Shown: positions 37,535-47,887, counted from the first letter of the stretch. The stretch is 64,000 bases of DNA from Legionella drozanskii LLAP-1 (GCF_001467585.1 NZ_LNXY01000027.1:692620-756619), one strand, 5' to 3'. Notes: generated by a model from the sequence alone, not told the origin. Numbers and translations: made by a program.

Positions 37535-38404
37535 GTGTGGTATCAGTTACAAATCGAACACTGCCATCGTGATGAAGTGGATTTAATTAGCGAAATGCTG
37601 GAAGAAGCAGGTGCTTTATCAATCACTTTAACTGATAAAAACGATGATCCCGTTCTTGAACCTGAACCGGGTACCACGCCGCTTTGGCCAGAGATCATTA
37701 TTAATGCTCTGTATGCGAGTTGCCAAGACGCAGGCCTGGCTAGGTCCTGGTTAAGCACTCACTATCCAGATTTAACCTATTCTATCAACGAATTAGCTGA
37801 TAAAGATTGGGAGCGGGTTTGGATGGATGATTTCAAACCCCAGCGTTTCGGGCAACGATTATGGATTTGTCCTTCATGGATTGAGCCTCCTGAGCCGAAT
37901 GCGGTGAATTTAATCCTTGATCCTGGGCTGGCTTTTGGTACCGGAACACATCCAACTACTTCTCTTTGTTTACGTTGGCTTGATCAAACTGATTTAACGC
38001 ATAAAACGGTAATCGATTATGGCTGTGGTTCAGGTATCCTTGCTTTAGCAGCATTAAAATTAGGTGCAGATAAAGTCCAAGCTGTGGATATTGATGAACA
38101 GGCTTTGCAAGCTACTCAAAATAATGCGCTGAGTAATGCGATTAATTCACAGCAATTAAGCATTGGTTTTCCTCAAACCTTAACAGCGCCCGTTGATGTC
38201 CTTATTGCCAACATTTTATTGGCTCCTCTACTGGATTTACGTTCTAAATTTAAAGAATTGCTTAAAAATACAGGTATTTTAGTCGTGTCAGGCATTCTTG
38301 ATGAGCAAGCCTCAGCATTAATTGCCACCTATCAAACTGATTTTAATCATCATTCGTCAATGAATTTGGAAGGTTGGTCACTACTTACGTTTACCTGTCG
38401 CTAA
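37535..38404 (+). CDS. prmA: Ribosomal protein L11 methyltransferase
   Basis: PrmA trimethylates L11 using SAM. The N-terminal L11-recognition domain (about 1-100) leads through KDWERVWMDDFKP to the methyltransferase core, with DPGLAFGTGTHPTT, IDYGCGSGILALAALK (motif I) and ANILLAPL (motif IV). The start codon is GTG at 37535, giving MWYQLQIE, the conserved opening. Length 289. It follows accC after 3 bases, consistent with translational coupling. Confidence 0.95.
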   Translation: MWYQLQIEHCHRDEVDLISEMLEEAGALSITLTDKNDDPVLEPEPGTTPLWPEIIINALYASCQDAGLARSWLSTHYPDLTYSINELADKDWERVWMDDFKPQRFGQRLWICPSWIEPPEPNAVNLILDPGLAFGTGTHPTTSLCLRWLDQTDLTHKTVIDYGCGSGILALAALKLGADKVQAVDIDEQALQATQNNALSNAINSQQLSIGFPQTLTAPVDVLIANILLAPLLDLRSKFKELLKNTGILVVSGILDEQASALIATYQTDFNHHSSMNLEGWSLLTFTCR

Positions 38405-38427
38405 TCATTTAATAAGAGCAAAATAAT

Positions 38428-40017
38428 ATGAATAACCAAACGTCCTCTCCCTTTACCCCCAAAAGGGCATTATTAAGTGTTTCTGATAAACGCGGTCTAG
38501 TCCAATTAGCGAAAACTCTGCACAAAGAAGGGATAGAATTGGTTGCTACCGGCAACACAGCAGCTCTGTTAACCCAACATCAACTCCCTGTTATCGATGT
38601 AAGCGAATGCACCAAGTTTCCTGAAATGTTAGATGGACGTGTTAAAACACTTCATCCAGCAATCCATGCTGGGTTGTTAGCACGCGATCTTGCAGAAGAT
38701 GACGAAGTTTTAGCCACACATGAGATAAAGCGCATCGATTTGTTGATTGTCAATTTATATCCTTTCGAACAAGTCATCAGCCATCATGATTGCGATTTCC
38801 AAAAGGCTATTGAAAATATTGATATCGGTGGGCCAGCCATGGTTCGCTCCGCTGCCAAAAACCATAGTCGTGTCTTTGTGGTCGTAACACCGGATGATTA
38901 TGGCTTGTTAGCTAAATATGTGCGCGCAAAAAAAGCCCCCACGAATTGGGGCTTTGAATTAGCTAAAAAAGCCTTTGCGCATACCGCGGCCTATGATGCA
39001 GCCATTTCTAATTATTTAGGCACTTTAGACGAAAAGCATTCCCCTTCCGGGTTTCCATCCACACTCACCTGCCAATTTAACAAGAAATATGAATTACGCT
39101 ATGGTGAAAATCCTCATCAACAAGCCGTTTTTTATGCAGATAAAAATCCACCAGCAGGCTCCTTGGCTACTGCACAATCCATTCAAGGCAAACAACTTTC
39201 TTATAATAATCTACTCGATGCGGATGCTGCTTTTGATTGCGTCAAATCATTTCCGCTTGAAACACCGACTTGTGTGATCGTCAAACATGGAAATCCTTGT
39301 GGAATCGCCTTGGGTAATACTCAAGTAAATGCTTATTTACGTGCTTTCCAAACCGACCCTACTTCCAGTTTTGGTGGCATTTTGGCCTTCAATCAGCCGC
39401 TCATGGCAGAAACAGCTAAAACTATTCTCGACAATCAATTCGCAGAAGTGATCATAGCTCCCGCAATCAGCAAAGAAGCACAGGAAATTCTGGCAACTAA
39501 ACCCAACATTCGCGTACTCAGTACGGGAGAATGGCAAACTAACTCTGATTTTAAATTGGATATGCGGCATGTTGACGGTGGATTGCTTGTCCAAGAACAT
39601 GATGATTTTCTCGTAAGTAGCGAAGAATTTAAAACCGTTACCACCAAAAAACCCTCCGAACAACAAATGCAAGATTTACTATTTGCTTGGACAGCAGTCA
39701 AACATGTGAAATCCAACGCCATTGTCATTGCAAAAAATAGCGCAACCATCGGCATCGGGGCAGGACAAACCAGCCGTGTTATGAGTACTCGCATAGGCTT
39801 ATGGTTAGCAGAACAAGCCAACTTTGCCACCAAAGGCGCAGTGATGGCCTCAGATGCCTTTATTCCCTTTGCAGATAACATTGAATTAGCAGCCAAAGCA
39901 GGCATTAGCGCCATTATTCAACCCGGCGGGTCAATAAGAGATGATGAAGTAATCGCTGCAGCAGATGCCGCCGGCATTATCATGGTATTTACCGGATATA
40001 GACATTTTAAGCATTAA
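38428..40017 (+). CDS. purH: Bifunctional AICAR formyltransferase/IMP cyclohydrolase
   Basis: It catalyses the last two steps of IMP synthesis. The N-terminal cyclohydrolase (MGS-like) domain has RALLSVSDKRGLVQLAK, DGRVKTLHPAIHAGLL and NLYPFEQ. The transformylase domain has LRYGENPHQQA, KHGNPCGIA (catalytic histidine), SFGGILAFN and SDAFIPFADN. Length 529, normal. Gene order prmA-purH is shared with other Legionella-type genomes as I recall. IMP made here feeds PurA at 11572. Confidence 0.97.
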   Translation: MNNQTSSPFTPKRALLSVSDKRGLVQLAKTLHKEGIELVATGNTAALLTQHQLPVIDVSECTKFPEMLDGRVKTLHPAIHAGLLARDLAEDDEVLATHEIKRIDLLIVNLYPFEQVISHHDCDFQKAIENIDIGGPAMVRSAAKNHSRVFVVVTPDDYGLLAKYVRAKKAPTNWGFELAKKAFAHTAAYDAAISNYLGTLDEKHSPSGFPSTLTCQFNKKYELRYGENPHQQAVFYADKNPPAGSLATAQSIQGKQLSYNNLLDADAAFDCVKSFPLETPTCVIVKHGNPCGIALGNTQVNAYLRAFQTDPTSSFGGILAFNQPLMAETAKTILDNQFAEVIIAPAISKEAQEILATKPNIRVLSTGEWQTNSDFKLDMRHVDGGLLVQEHDDFLVSSEEFKTVTTKKPSEQQMQDLLFAWTAVKHVKSNAIVIAKNSATIGIGAGQTSRVMSTRIGLWLAEQANFATKGAVMASDAFIPFADNIELAAKAGISAIIQPGGSIRDDEVIAAADAAGIIMVFTGYRHFKH

Positions 40018-40106
40018 CTAAGCAGCCTAGATACTGCATAGGCCACCCAGAAATATATATTAAAAGAATTGATTTCTCAGTTGGAATAGGCAGGAATAGA
40101 TCATTC

Positions 40107-40137
40107 CTATCAGAGATTTGAGCTTAAATCTGATAGT
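40107..40137 (-). terminator. Hairpin downstream of the 40198 gene
   Basis: CTATCAGA-G-ATTT and AAATCTGATAG pair, with one bulged base and a short loop, between the convergent purH and 40198 genes. A partial copy (CCTATCAGAT) lies at about 40158. Terminator function is likely but there is no strong U-tract. Confidence 0.4.
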
Positions 40138-40197
40138 TGGTGCAAATACTCACACTCCTATCAGATCGATTAGCTTAAGAAAATTTCCTGCGAATTA

Positions 40198-41127
40198 CTA
40201 ATTCCCTAGGGCATCCATTCTTACGTAATAATTGCCATCAGATTCCTCTGCTCGTCTTGGCAAATAGGATTTAGGTTCATCGTATTGCTTAAACAAGGTT
40301 AATGATGATTCTGAATAAATTTTTAACCGGGGTTCCTCTTCTGCGGGTTTAGTTTCTGGTGCTTCGGATGCTGCTTTTGTTGTTTCTTGTTCATCATAAT
40401 TATCACTCCCCCACTCTCTAGAGGGCTCATCACTGAGGGAGGCAGAGCAATATTCGACTAAGGGTTTATCAACAGGGTTATCGCTTTCATTGTGTTCAGG
40501 TGTTGAATAACAGATTTCTGCTACTTGAGGCTGCTCTCTTAGTTGAGCTGCAAATCTAGATGGTGTTTTCCACGGGAGTGGTGTCAAATTTTCCAAGCCA
40601 CCCACTTTTAATAAATGTTCTGTTACAGTGACACAGTTATATATCTCTTTAGGATTGATGAAAAAGTTAGCTACTTTTACATCGGGTAGAAGCTGGTAAC
40701 GCACATCTCCTGTATCTAATCCTTTTTTGATTCGATCAAATTCTTCTTTAATCTTTATCTTATCAATACCCTGTACTACAAAAACTTGATCAGGCGGAAC
40801 GGGCAAAATTTCTGCTGGCTCCATAAGATTGGAGAAATCTTCTGGGGATCTAATTGCTTCTTGCTTGCAGTCATCTTCTAAACCTCTAGACGAAGTTCCT
40901 TTTAAAGGCCATATTGATGTAAAACCTCCAGCCACAGTTGAGCTTGGCCAAATACTCAAATAATCACCTCGATCATCTGCCTTATATTTGAAAGTCTCTC
41001 CATCAAGCTGTAATGAAACATGGCCTAGGCTATTCAATCCACTGGACCAAACATACACTGTTACTTGATTTTCTTCTTTTGGTTGGACAGATTCAGAGGT
41101 CGTTGGCGAGGTTTGTTTAATATACAT
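40198..41127 (-). CDS. Putative permuted NlpC/P60-like protein, effector candidate A
   Basis: This 309-residue soluble protein has no signal peptide. The N-terminal half (about 20-200) shows LGHVSLQLDGE with H36, then YLSIWPSS, and later NCVTVTEHLLKVGG with C165 and WKTPSRFAAQL. The order histidine, S-x-WP strand, then N-C plus helix ending in GG matches circularly permuted papain-like NlpC/P60 amidase or protease domains, with Cys as nucleophile. The C-terminal ~100 residues are acidic and low-complexity (TKAASEAPETKPAEEEP) and end in EESDGNYYVRMDALGN. It is the paralogue of the next gene. Host-directed activity is inference. An AAGGAA site precedes the ATG. Confidence 0.65.
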   Translation of the reverse strand: MYIKQTSPTTSESVQPKEENQVTVYVWSSGLNSLGHVSLQLDGETFKYKADDRGDYLSIWPSSTVAGGFTSIWPLKGTSSRGLEDDCKQEAIRSPEDFSNLMEPAEILPVPPDQVFVVQGIDKIKIKEEFDRIKKGLDTGDVRYQLLPDVKVANFFINPKEIYNCVTVTEHLLKVGGLENLTPLPWKTPSRFAAQLREQPQVAEICYSTPEHNESDNPVDKPLVEYCSASLSDEPSREWGSDNYDEQETTKAASEAPETKPAEEEPRLKIYSESSLTLFKQYDEPKSYLPRRAEESDGNYYVRMDALGN

Positions 41128-41241
41128 TTTATTTCCTTATTGGTTTTTAAAAAGTGCAACACCAATGTTAGATCACAACAAAAACACTTTTGTTAAAAAT
41201 TAATCATTCGATTATATAAAACATGGATTTTATTGCAAGGT

Positions 41242-41269
41242 CTCTACTGCTCTTATAAGAGCAGTAGAG
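41242..41269. terminator. 28-bp perfect palindrome between the two paralogues
   Basis: The 28 bases from CTCTACTGC through TCTTATAAGA to GCAGTAGAG are exactly self-complementary. As RNA it forms a strong stem 24 bases past the stop of the 41294 gene. It lacks a U-tract on the minus strand, so termination is probable but not certain. Confidence 0.5.
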
Positions 41270-41293
41270 TAGTTCGAACCGGATTATAATCTT

Positions 41294-42331
41294 CTAATTA
41301 AAAATTGCATCGATTCTACTTGTATAAGCTTCATCAGACTCTAACGTTCTTGACCCAGCGCCCTGAGCAAAAAAGGATGAGGTAGACTCTGAAGCTCTTT
41401 GGGAAGAGGCTTCTTTCTCTGGTTCTTCATCATTCGATGATAGTTCTACTGCCACCTCATCGGCGAAATCATCGAAGGTATACTCTGAAGATCCTGTGGC
41501 AGATGCCTCGCTCTCTGGTTCCTCATCTTTCGATGATAGTTCTACTGTCTCGCTAGACCAATCCTGATAGCTAGTCGAATCATTAGTGCTCATAGGGTAT
41601 TCTTCTACCGTTTCGCTCGGTTGAGTTTCTTGTGGACTAAAGAAATCTTTGACTTTACCGAAAAAGCTGCGCATAAAACCGGTCTCTACCTCAGTTGAGC
41701 TTTCCTGGCTTTGTTCTAGCTCAGCATTTTCCGCTTCCTTCATCTTAGATTCAAAAAATTCGTGGATTCCTGATGGAGTGGCATAGGACAAAAGACCTGG
41801 CGGCCTTTCCATACCCCCTTTTTTCAGAACTCTACTTGTTGCTTCTGCGCAATTAAGGGTTTGAATTTTATCTATTTCCTTTTCAATTTTATCTCTTTCA
41901 AATGTTTTAAATCCTAACATCATATTCGAAGTGGAAGAATTTGGATTAAACACTGCAGAGGTTGTCTGAGTAACAAAATTAGGCGTTATGCTAAAAGTGG
42001 CGTGTCCTGAATCTATCCTTCTGCTTATCTCTTTCATCTCTTCTAGAGCAGCCGCCTTATTCGGTAACAAATCAGTAATATCATAGGATGCATAAATTGG
42101 GCTGTCCCCTTTACGTGGAGTATCATGATTTTCCGCTAAGCTAGGAAATACATACATCGATGAAACAACCACAGGAGTTGCCACAGATAGTTTCTCACTG
42201 GGATATACACTGAGATTGACCGTTTCACCATTATGAGTACCTGTTAGTGAGACATGGCCCACACCACCTTGGTTTACATGTAGGTGATAGTTCAAAACGA
42301 ACTTAGTTCCTTTGGCATACTTTTCTTTCAT
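41294..42331 (-). CDS. Putative permuted NlpC/P60-like protein, effector candidate B
   Basis: This 345-residue paralogue of the 40198 product has GGVGHVSLTGTHNGE (H26), a NLSVYPSE strand, NCAEATSRVLKKGG (C161) and YATPSGIHEFF. The same His-first, Cys-later layout implies a permuted NlpC/P60 fold. Its C-terminal 145 residues are strongly acidic and Ser-rich, with the unit VELSSxDEEPExEAS at 263-277 and again at 295-309. It ends ESDEAYTSRIDAIFN, matching the end of the paralogue. Glu-rich C-termini occur in many Dot/Icm substrates. The ATG at 42331 has GAGG 8 bases upstream; a GTG nine bases earlier lies too close to that site. Confidence 0.65.
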   Translation of the reverse strand: MKEKYAKGTKFVLNYHLHVNQGGVGHVSLTGTHNGETVNLSVYPSEKLSVATPVVVSSMYVFPSLAENHDTPRKGDSPIYASYDITDLLPNKAAALEEMKEISRRIDSGHATFSITPNFVTQTTSAVFNPNSSTSNMMLGFKTFERDKIEKEIDKIQTLNCAEATSRVLKKGGMERPPGLLSYATPSGIHEFFESKMKEAENAELEQSQESSTEVETGFMRSFFGKVKDFFSPQETQPSETVEEYPMSTNDSTSYQDWSSETVELSSKDEEPESEASATGSSEYTFDDFADEVAVELSSNDEEPEKEASSQRASESTSSFFAQGAGSRTLESDEAYTSRIDAIFN

Positions 42332-42604
42332 GACACACACCTCAATTGATTTCCTAAACTTCAGTGTGTATTGTAAATGATCAATATTAAGAGGGTATTA
42401 AGAGTTTAAACTTTGATCTCAACTGTTACCGGGTAAAGTGATATAGAAAACGCCATGGAGGTATTTCAGCAAAAAATCCTGTCCTAAAGACCGTCATGTT
42501 AGATGTTAGATCTCATGCTCTTAAAATAAAGTGGACTGCCTATTCTTAAATATAATTCAAAACTCATTCTAGTTACCAAACTCTGCATTGCATAAGACTA
42601 GATC

Positions 42605-43156
42605 TCAACGCATTATGGCTTTATAAATATCGATAAAAGTAGATACCCTATCGATACTGAACGGCACATGTAAGCGCCGAGCAATATCTGAGGAGGAAAA
42701 AATGCCGCGGATATGATGTTCGGCGCCATCGATAACAAGGAAATGTTGTTTGCCTTCGTTTTTGAGCGTTTCGACAATATCGCCAACTCTTGCTCGTTTT
42801 ACCTCAGTAAATTTAATTGCTTTCAAACAAGTTTTTGGTGTCATTACCTCTGATACTAAAATGTCAGCTCGATGGACGTGATTGGCGCGAGACATTACCT
42901 TTTCGCTGATCAAATCCTCATAGGCAAGAGTGCCAACAAACTCCCCATGGTCGAGGACTAATTTTAATCTTACATGTGTTCTTTTCATTAAATCTTCGGC
43001 GGTGACTACATCTAAGCATTGCTCAATCACCAAGGGAGACGTTTTTTTAAAATCTGTAAAAATATCCAGCGCCGGTGAATCCAAAGTTATTTCATAGTTT
43101 TCATCGGGGGTAATAACATGATTAACATTGTTAATATCGCAGGTATTTAAAATCAT
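42605..43156 (-). CDS. CBS-domain pair protein
   Basis: This 183-residue protein is built mainly of two CBS motifs that would form one Bateman module binding an adenine nucleotide or similar ligand. The first covers about 25-85 (VVTAEDLMKRTHVRLKLVLDHGEFVGTLAYEDL); the second covers about 97-175 (ILVSEVMTPKTCLKAI... HFLVIDGAEHHIRGIFSSSDIARRL). No effector domain is attached. The ATG at 43156 follows AAAGGAA at the right distance; the longer frame has an unlikely hydrophobic leader. It is divergent from the efflux ATPase gene, but a regulatory link is not shown. Confidence 0.82.
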   Translation of the reverse strand: MILNTCDINNVNHVITPDENYEITLDSPALDIFTDFKKTSPLVIEQCLDVVTAEDLMKRTHVRLKLVLDHGEFVGTLAYEDLISEKVMSRANHVHRADILVSEVMTPKTCLKAIKFTEVKRARVGDIVETLKNEGKQHFLVIDGAEHHIRGIFSSSDIARRLHVPFSIDRVSTFIDIYKAIMR

Positions 43157-43352
43157 GGTAGATTCCTTTCGCATAAATTTGAATAAAAACAAAAGATTAG
43201 TTTTAAACTTGTATATAGCTAAATTTAGAACAGAATGAGAGACAACACAAATTCCAATAATGAAATATTTGCATAAAATATAATAGTGTTGTCCCTCTGT
43301 CGTTGCTAGACTGTAGCTAGGGATAATCAATCGTAAAATTGAATGGTGAGCT

Positions 43353-45560
43353 ATGGAGCCTAATCAAAATAAACCCCAAGCTGAGAAACACAGTTGCTGC
43401 CATTCAATGAATAAATCGCAAACTGCTGCAAAATCTTCTGACCCTATCAACGGACCGGTTGTTTATACCTGCCCCATGCATCCAGAAATTCGCCAAGAGA
43501 AACCGGGTACTTGTCCTCTCTGTGGTATGGGATTGGAGCCTGAAGCGATCAGCATCGAAGAAACAAGCAATCCAGAATACCTGGATATGAGCCGACGGTT
43601 TTGGATTGCCTTAACCCTCAGTCTTCCGGTGTTTATTTTAGCGATGGGTGAGCATATTTTTGCGCAATGGCTTCCTATTTCTTTATCCATGTGGATTCAA
43701 TTGATTTTAGCAACTCCCGTTGTGCTCTGGTGCGGTTGGCCCTTTTTTCAACGTGGCTGGCAATCATTAAAATCCCATCATCTGAATATGTTTACCCTCA
43801 TTGCCATGGGTACGGCCGTCGCTTGGGGCTATAGTGTTATAGCTACCCTATTACCTAATCTATTTCCTCTGAGTTTTCGCAATATGGATGGAATGGTAGG
43901 TGTTTATTTTGAAGCCGCTGCAGTCATCACAACCTTGGTTTTACTAGGCCAAATGCTCGAATTAAAAGCAAGAGAAAAAACAGGAGGCGCGATCCGAGCC
44001 TTATTAAAACTAGCTCCCGAAACTGCACATCGTCTTCAAGAAAATGATCAAGAAAGCGAAATAGGACTGGAGCAAGTCTTAGTCGGTGATCGGCTTCGCG
44101 TGCGTCCGGGGGAAAAAATCCCCGTTGATGGCGAACTGATAGAAGGTCAGTCGAATGTCGACGAATCCTTGGTTACTGGTGAACCTTTAGCAGTCACGAA
44201 AAAAATCGGCGATAAATTGATTGGCGCTACGATCAATTTAACGGGTAGCTTTGTGATGAAAGCAGAACATGTCGGCAGTGATACGATGCTTTCAAGAATT
44301 GTGCAAATGGTCAGTGATGCACAACGAAGTCGGGCCCCTATTCAACGTCTTGCCGACTCTGTGTCTGGTTGGTTCGTACCGATTGTGATTTTTTTTGCTC
44401 TTTTAGCTTTCATTTTGTGGGCAATCTTCGGCCCACCTCCCGCTGTTAGTTATGGGCTTATCGCTGCTGTTTCGGTGCTAATCATTGCCTGTCCTTGTGC
44501 TTTGGGACTGGCGACGCCCATGTCGATTATGGTGGGCATTGGCAAAGGCGCTGGAAATGGAGTACTTATTAAAAATGCTGAATCCTTGGAGCGCATGGAA
44601 AAAGTCGACACCTTAGTTGTCGATAAAACTGGAACTTTGACCGAAGGTCATCCGAAATTAACAAGACTCATCCCACTGGGAAATTTCACAGAAGAAGAAA
44701 TCCTAACTCTTGCCGCGAGCCTTGAAAATCATAGTGAACATCCGCTCGCTTATGCCATTGTCACTGCAGCGCATGAGAAAAATTTATCGCTGGCTTCAGT
44801 AAATGATTTTGAAGCGCTCACTGGCAAAGGTGTACGCGGCACTATTAATAATCAGGTTATAGCGATTGGTACTGCCTCATTAATGCAAGAATTAGGAATC
44901 AATCCGCAAGCCAGATCTAGCCAGGCAGATGAACTTAGAAGCGAAGGGGCCTCGGTGATGTTTATGGCTATTGATCAGCAAATAGCAGCTATTTTAGCCA
45001 TAGAAGACCCCATCAAATCGACTACGATCGCTGCGATTAAAACGCTACAAAACATAGGCATTGAAGTTGTCATGCTCACCGGGGACAATAAAAAAACGGC
45101 TGAAGCTCTAGCCAGCAAACTAGGAATTAAAACAGTCATTGCGGAAGTTTTACCTGCCGATAAGAGTCGTATTGTGGCTGAATTGCAACAGAAAAACCGC
45201 ATTGTTGCTATGGCCGGTGACGGTGTCAATGACGCGCCAGCGCTGGCTAAAGCTGATATCGGTATTGCCATGGGAACGGGGACTGATGTTGCAATAGAAA
45301 GTGCTGGCATTACCTTGCTACATGGCGATTTACATGGCATCGTTAAAGCTCGCCATCTCTCTGAATCCACAATGAAAAATATACGGCAAAATCTCTTTTT
45401 TGCTTTTATTTATAATCTATTAGGCGTCCCTATTGCTGCAGGAATACTTTATCCTTTTATAGGACTGCTCTTAAGCCCAATGATTTCAGCAGCGGCAATG
45501 TCGCTCAGTTCTGTTTCCGTCATTCTGAATGCGCTACGCTTACGCTGGACGAACTTATGA
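43353..45560 (+). CDS. copA: P1B-type copper/heavy-metal exporting ATPase
   Basis: This ATP-driven pump exports copper(I), silver or a similar ion across the inner membrane. The N-terminus lacks the usual CxxC HMA domain. It has instead a Cys/His cluster (HSCCHSMNK) and a heavy-metal-binding YTCPMHPEI...[12 protein letters not shown] domain (about 36-67). The core has about eight helices, the TGE actuator loop (VTGEPL), the CPC ion site (C380-P-C382), phosphorylated D424 in DKTGT, SEHPLA and [10 protein letters not shown]. Length 735. CPC and the HP motif favour Cu+/Ag+, but the metal is inferred. Its stop overlaps the next start (ATGA), so it leads the efflux operon. Confidence 0.92.
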   Translation: MEPNQNKPQAEKHSCCHSMNKSQTAAKSSDPINGPVVYTCPMHPEIRQEKPGTCPLCGMGLEPEAISIEETSNPEYLDMSRRFWIALTLSLPVFILAMGEHIFAQWLPISLSMWIQLILATPVVLWCGWPFFQRGWQSLKSHHLNMFTLIAMGTAVAWGYSVIATLLPNLFPLSFRNMDGMVGVYFEAAAVITTLVLLGQMLELKAREKTGGAIRALLKLAPETAHRLQENDQESEIGLEQVLVGDRLRVRPGEKIPVDGELIEGQSNVDESLVTGEPLAVTKKIGDKLIGATINLTGSFVMKAEHVGSDTMLSRIVQMVSDAQRSRAPIQRLADSVSGWFVPIVIFFALLAFILWAIFGPPPAVSYGLIAAVSVLIIACPCALGLATPMSIMVGIGKGAGNGVLIKNAESLERMEKVDTLVVDKTGTLTEGHPKLTRLIPLGNFTEEEILTLAASLENHSEHPLAYAIVTAAHEKNLSLASVNDFEALTGKGVRGTINNQVIAIGTASLMQELGINPQARSSQADELRSEGASVMFMAIDQQIAAILAIEDPIKSTTIAAIKTLQNIGIEVVMLTGDNKKTAEALASKLGIKTVIAEVLPADKSRIVAELQQKNRIVAMAGDGVNDAPALAKADIGIAMGTGTDVAIESAGITLLHGDLHGIVKARHLSESTMKNIRQNLFFAFIYNLLGVPIAAGILYPFIGLLLSPMISAAAMSLSSVSVILNALRLRWTNL

Positions 45561-46882
45561 GAAAATTGGATTTTAACGTTAGGGTTTGGTGTTTAATTTT
45601 CAGCCTTATCGCTAAAACATCTATCATTATGGCAACACCAAGTTTGACTATCAACCAATTAGCTCAAATAGCTATTCAAAATAATAATGACTTAAAAGCA
45701 GCGCGTTATAATATTGCAGTCGCTGAAGCGCGTTTAAAACAAGCCGGTTTATGGCCTAATCCTAGTTTAAGTTTGAGCAATACCGATGACCGCCTCATGA
45801 CCAATGAGGGCGAATACACACGCAGTGCAGGATTTATCCAAAATTTTCCAATCTCCGGGCGGATCGGGCGACAAAAATCAGTGGCCCGCGTTGATGTTGC
45901 CATCGCTATCCAAGAAATTAGAGATGCCAAACGCAAGCTGAAAGGTTCTGTTGCTGACAGTTATTACTCCCTACTAGTTACCGATTATCGTTTAAAACAA
46001 CTCAATGATCTTTTGGCAATCAATAAAAAACTGGTACGAGTTACCCAAAATCGTTTTCAGGCGGCAGAAGTCTCTGAACTGGATACCAATACCGCGAGTT
46101 TAGAATATCAACGCATACTTCAAGAAAAACAAATTTTAGAAAGCCAACGCATAAGTCAAGCAGCGTTATTGAATCAACTGCTTGGCCGTGACGCTACCTC
46201 CGCTTTAGAACTTGATAAAACGCTGCCAAAACAAGGGCAATCAACCATGAGCTTTGCGGACGCAAGCGCTCTCGCACTCAAACAACGCCCTGATATGCGG
46301 ATACTTCAGCTCAATTTAAATCGCGCTCAAGCGACAAAACAGCTTGCTTGTTCCGAACGATGGGCCGATTGGACACTCGGTGTTGCTTTCCAACAAAGTA
46401 AAATATTCGTTGACGGTGGCGATCCACAAAAACCTAATCGCGCCCTAAGTTTGAACGTGAATATTCCTGTTCCTTTACTGAATGGAAATCAAGGAAAAGT
46501 CATGGAGGCAAGCGCTTTAGGCACACAAGCACTGAGTAAGATGCAAGCGCTTAAATTAGTTATCGAAACCGAGGTGACTAGCAATTATGCGCAGTTACAA
46601 GCCTTGGAAGCGGCACTTAAATTATCGCGCTTACGGACAGTTAAGCTCACCTTGCGTAACGTAAAATTGGCTAGAGATGCTTATAGAAACGGTCAAGTAT
46701 CACTGCTTGAGGTATTACAAATTCAACGCCAGCAAAATGATCTACAGGTCGCTTACCTCAATATGTTAGAAAAATATTTGCAAGCTCTAGTGAAATTTTG
46801 TACAGCTCTTGGTAATAGCGGCAATATTTCTTTATGTCCCTATTCGACTGATAAAAGGAATTTCCATGATTTCGAAAAATAA
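45557..46882 (+). CDS. Outer membrane efflux protein of a heavy-metal RND pump (CusC/CzcC-like)
   Basis: This TolC-superfamily channel joins the RND pump to the outside. It has a signal peptide (about residues 1-28), then two repeated helical hairpins with the usual features: [32 protein letters not shown], and [23 protein letters not shown] near the end. Length 441, as for CzcC-like OMFs. It starts inside the copA stop (4-base overlap) and overlaps the adaptor gene by 17 bases, so translation is coupled. Confidence 0.88.
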   Translation: MRKLDFNVRVWCLIFSLIAKTSIIMATPSLTINQLAQIAIQNNNDLKAARYNIAVAEARLKQAGLWPNPSLSLSNTDDRLMTNEGEYTRSAGFIQNFPISGRIGRQKSVARVDVAIAIQEIRDAKRKLKGSVADSYYSLLVTDYRLKQLNDLLAINKKLVRVTQNRFQAAEVSELDTNTASLEYQRILQEKQILESQRISQAALLNQLLGRDATSALELDKTLPKQGQSTMSFADASALALKQRPDMRILQLNLNRAQATKQLACSERWADWTLGVAFQQSKIFVDGGDPQKPNRALSLNVNIPVPLLNGNQGKVMEASALGTQALSKMQALKLVIETEVTSNYAQLQALEAALKLSRLRTVKLTLRNVKLARDAYRNGQVSLLEVLQIQRQQNDLQVAYLNMLEKYLQALVKFCTALGNSGNISLCPYSTDKRNFHDFEK

Positions 46883-47834
46883 TCAATGGGTTATGCTAAG
46901 ATTTCCAGGCGCTATTCTTTTTTTAACGATTGTGTTTGCTAGCCCTATTCTTTTTGGCCATGGCGAACATTTTGAAATTTCAGGAAAACCTAAAAGCGCT
47001 TTCACACTCGATCCTGAGCAAACAAAATTCATTGATCTAAAAATAGCTCAGGCGGTAAACAAACCAATTGAACAGTCACTTGGATTAAACGGCGAGCTGC
47101 AATTATTACCCAATGCTCAAGCAGACGTCAGTGTGAGGATCTCGGGAAATGTGACCGAACTTTATGCCAACTTAGGCGACAAAGTTAAGGCGGCTCAGCC
47201 ACTTTTAAAAGTTCAATCTTTGCTTATTGGCGATCCTCCCCCAAGTGTAGTGATGAATGCACCTATGGCAGGCATCATTGACGCGCGGAACGTCAACCTA
47301 GGCCAGGCCGTAGCGCCCAACACGGTGCTCTTTCATGTTTCAGATCGCTCAAAACTAATTGCCCTTGCGAAAGTTTATGAAGAAGATCTTGGTAAAATCA
47401 AAGTCGGACAAATCGCCAAAGTACATGTGCTAAGTTACCCGCAGCAAACCTTCGTGGGCAAAGTCACACTCATCGAACCTAATCTTGATCCACTCACTCG
47501 CAGCGTCAACGTACAAATTCTTCTCAATAACCCAAAGGATTTATTAAAACCAGGTATGTTCATACGCGCCAATATCATCTTGCAGGAGAATAAAGACGCC
47601 TTGGTTATTCCCAATTCTGCCATTATCGAAGCTAACAATGAGAAATTTGTTTTTAAAAAACAGGGAAATGTCTACGAACATGTTATAGTAAAAACGGGTA
47701 TCAGTGATGATGATTATACGGAAATTTTAAGTGGTTTGGTTGCTGGCGATGAAGTAGTTACTCAGGGTAATCGTCAACTTTATACTTACTGGTTAACAGG
47801 CGGGAAACCTCAACCAACAGAAAATCAAAAATGA
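46866..47834 (+). CDS. Membrane fusion protein of a heavy-metal RND pump (CusB/CzcB-like)
   Basis: This periplasmic adaptor links the RND transporter to the outer membrane channel. An N-terminal hydrophobic segment (about 12-32) is followed by a His-bearing GHGEHFEIS. The barrel-sandwich lipoyl halves are QADVSVRISGNVTELYANLGDKVKAAQPL and VVMNAPMAGIIDARNVNLGQAV. Beta-barrel and membrane-proximal domains end in VAGDEVVTQGNRQLY. The ATG at 46866 is chosen because AAAGGAA lies just upstream and a longer frame has an improbable leader. It has 322 residues, short because the coiled-coil hairpin is minimal. Confidence 0.87.
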   Translation: MISKNNQWVMLRFPGAILFLTIVFASPILFGHGEHFEISGKPKSAFTLDPEQTKFIDLKIAQAVNKPIEQSLGLNGELQLLPNAQADVSVRISGNVTELYANLGDKVKAAQPLLKVQSLLIGDPPPSVVMNAPMAGIIDARNVNLGQAVAPNTVLFHVSDRSKLIALAKVYEEDLGKIKVGQIAKVHVLSYPQQTFVGKVTLIEPNLDPLTRSVNVQILLNNPKDLLKPGMFIRANIILQENKDALVIPNSAIIEANNEKFVFKKQGNVYEHVIVKTGISDDDYTEILSGLVAGDEVVTQGNRQLYTYWLTGGKPQPTENQK

Positions 47835-47887
47835 TTAATGGCTTCAAAGAGGAGTCTCAACCTTTACCATTTTTGAAAACTGAAATA

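Noticed and set aside
45706..45936. Minus-strand frames within the efflux operon genes
   Set aside because: Antisense shadows of the outer membrane channel; composition mirrors the real codons.
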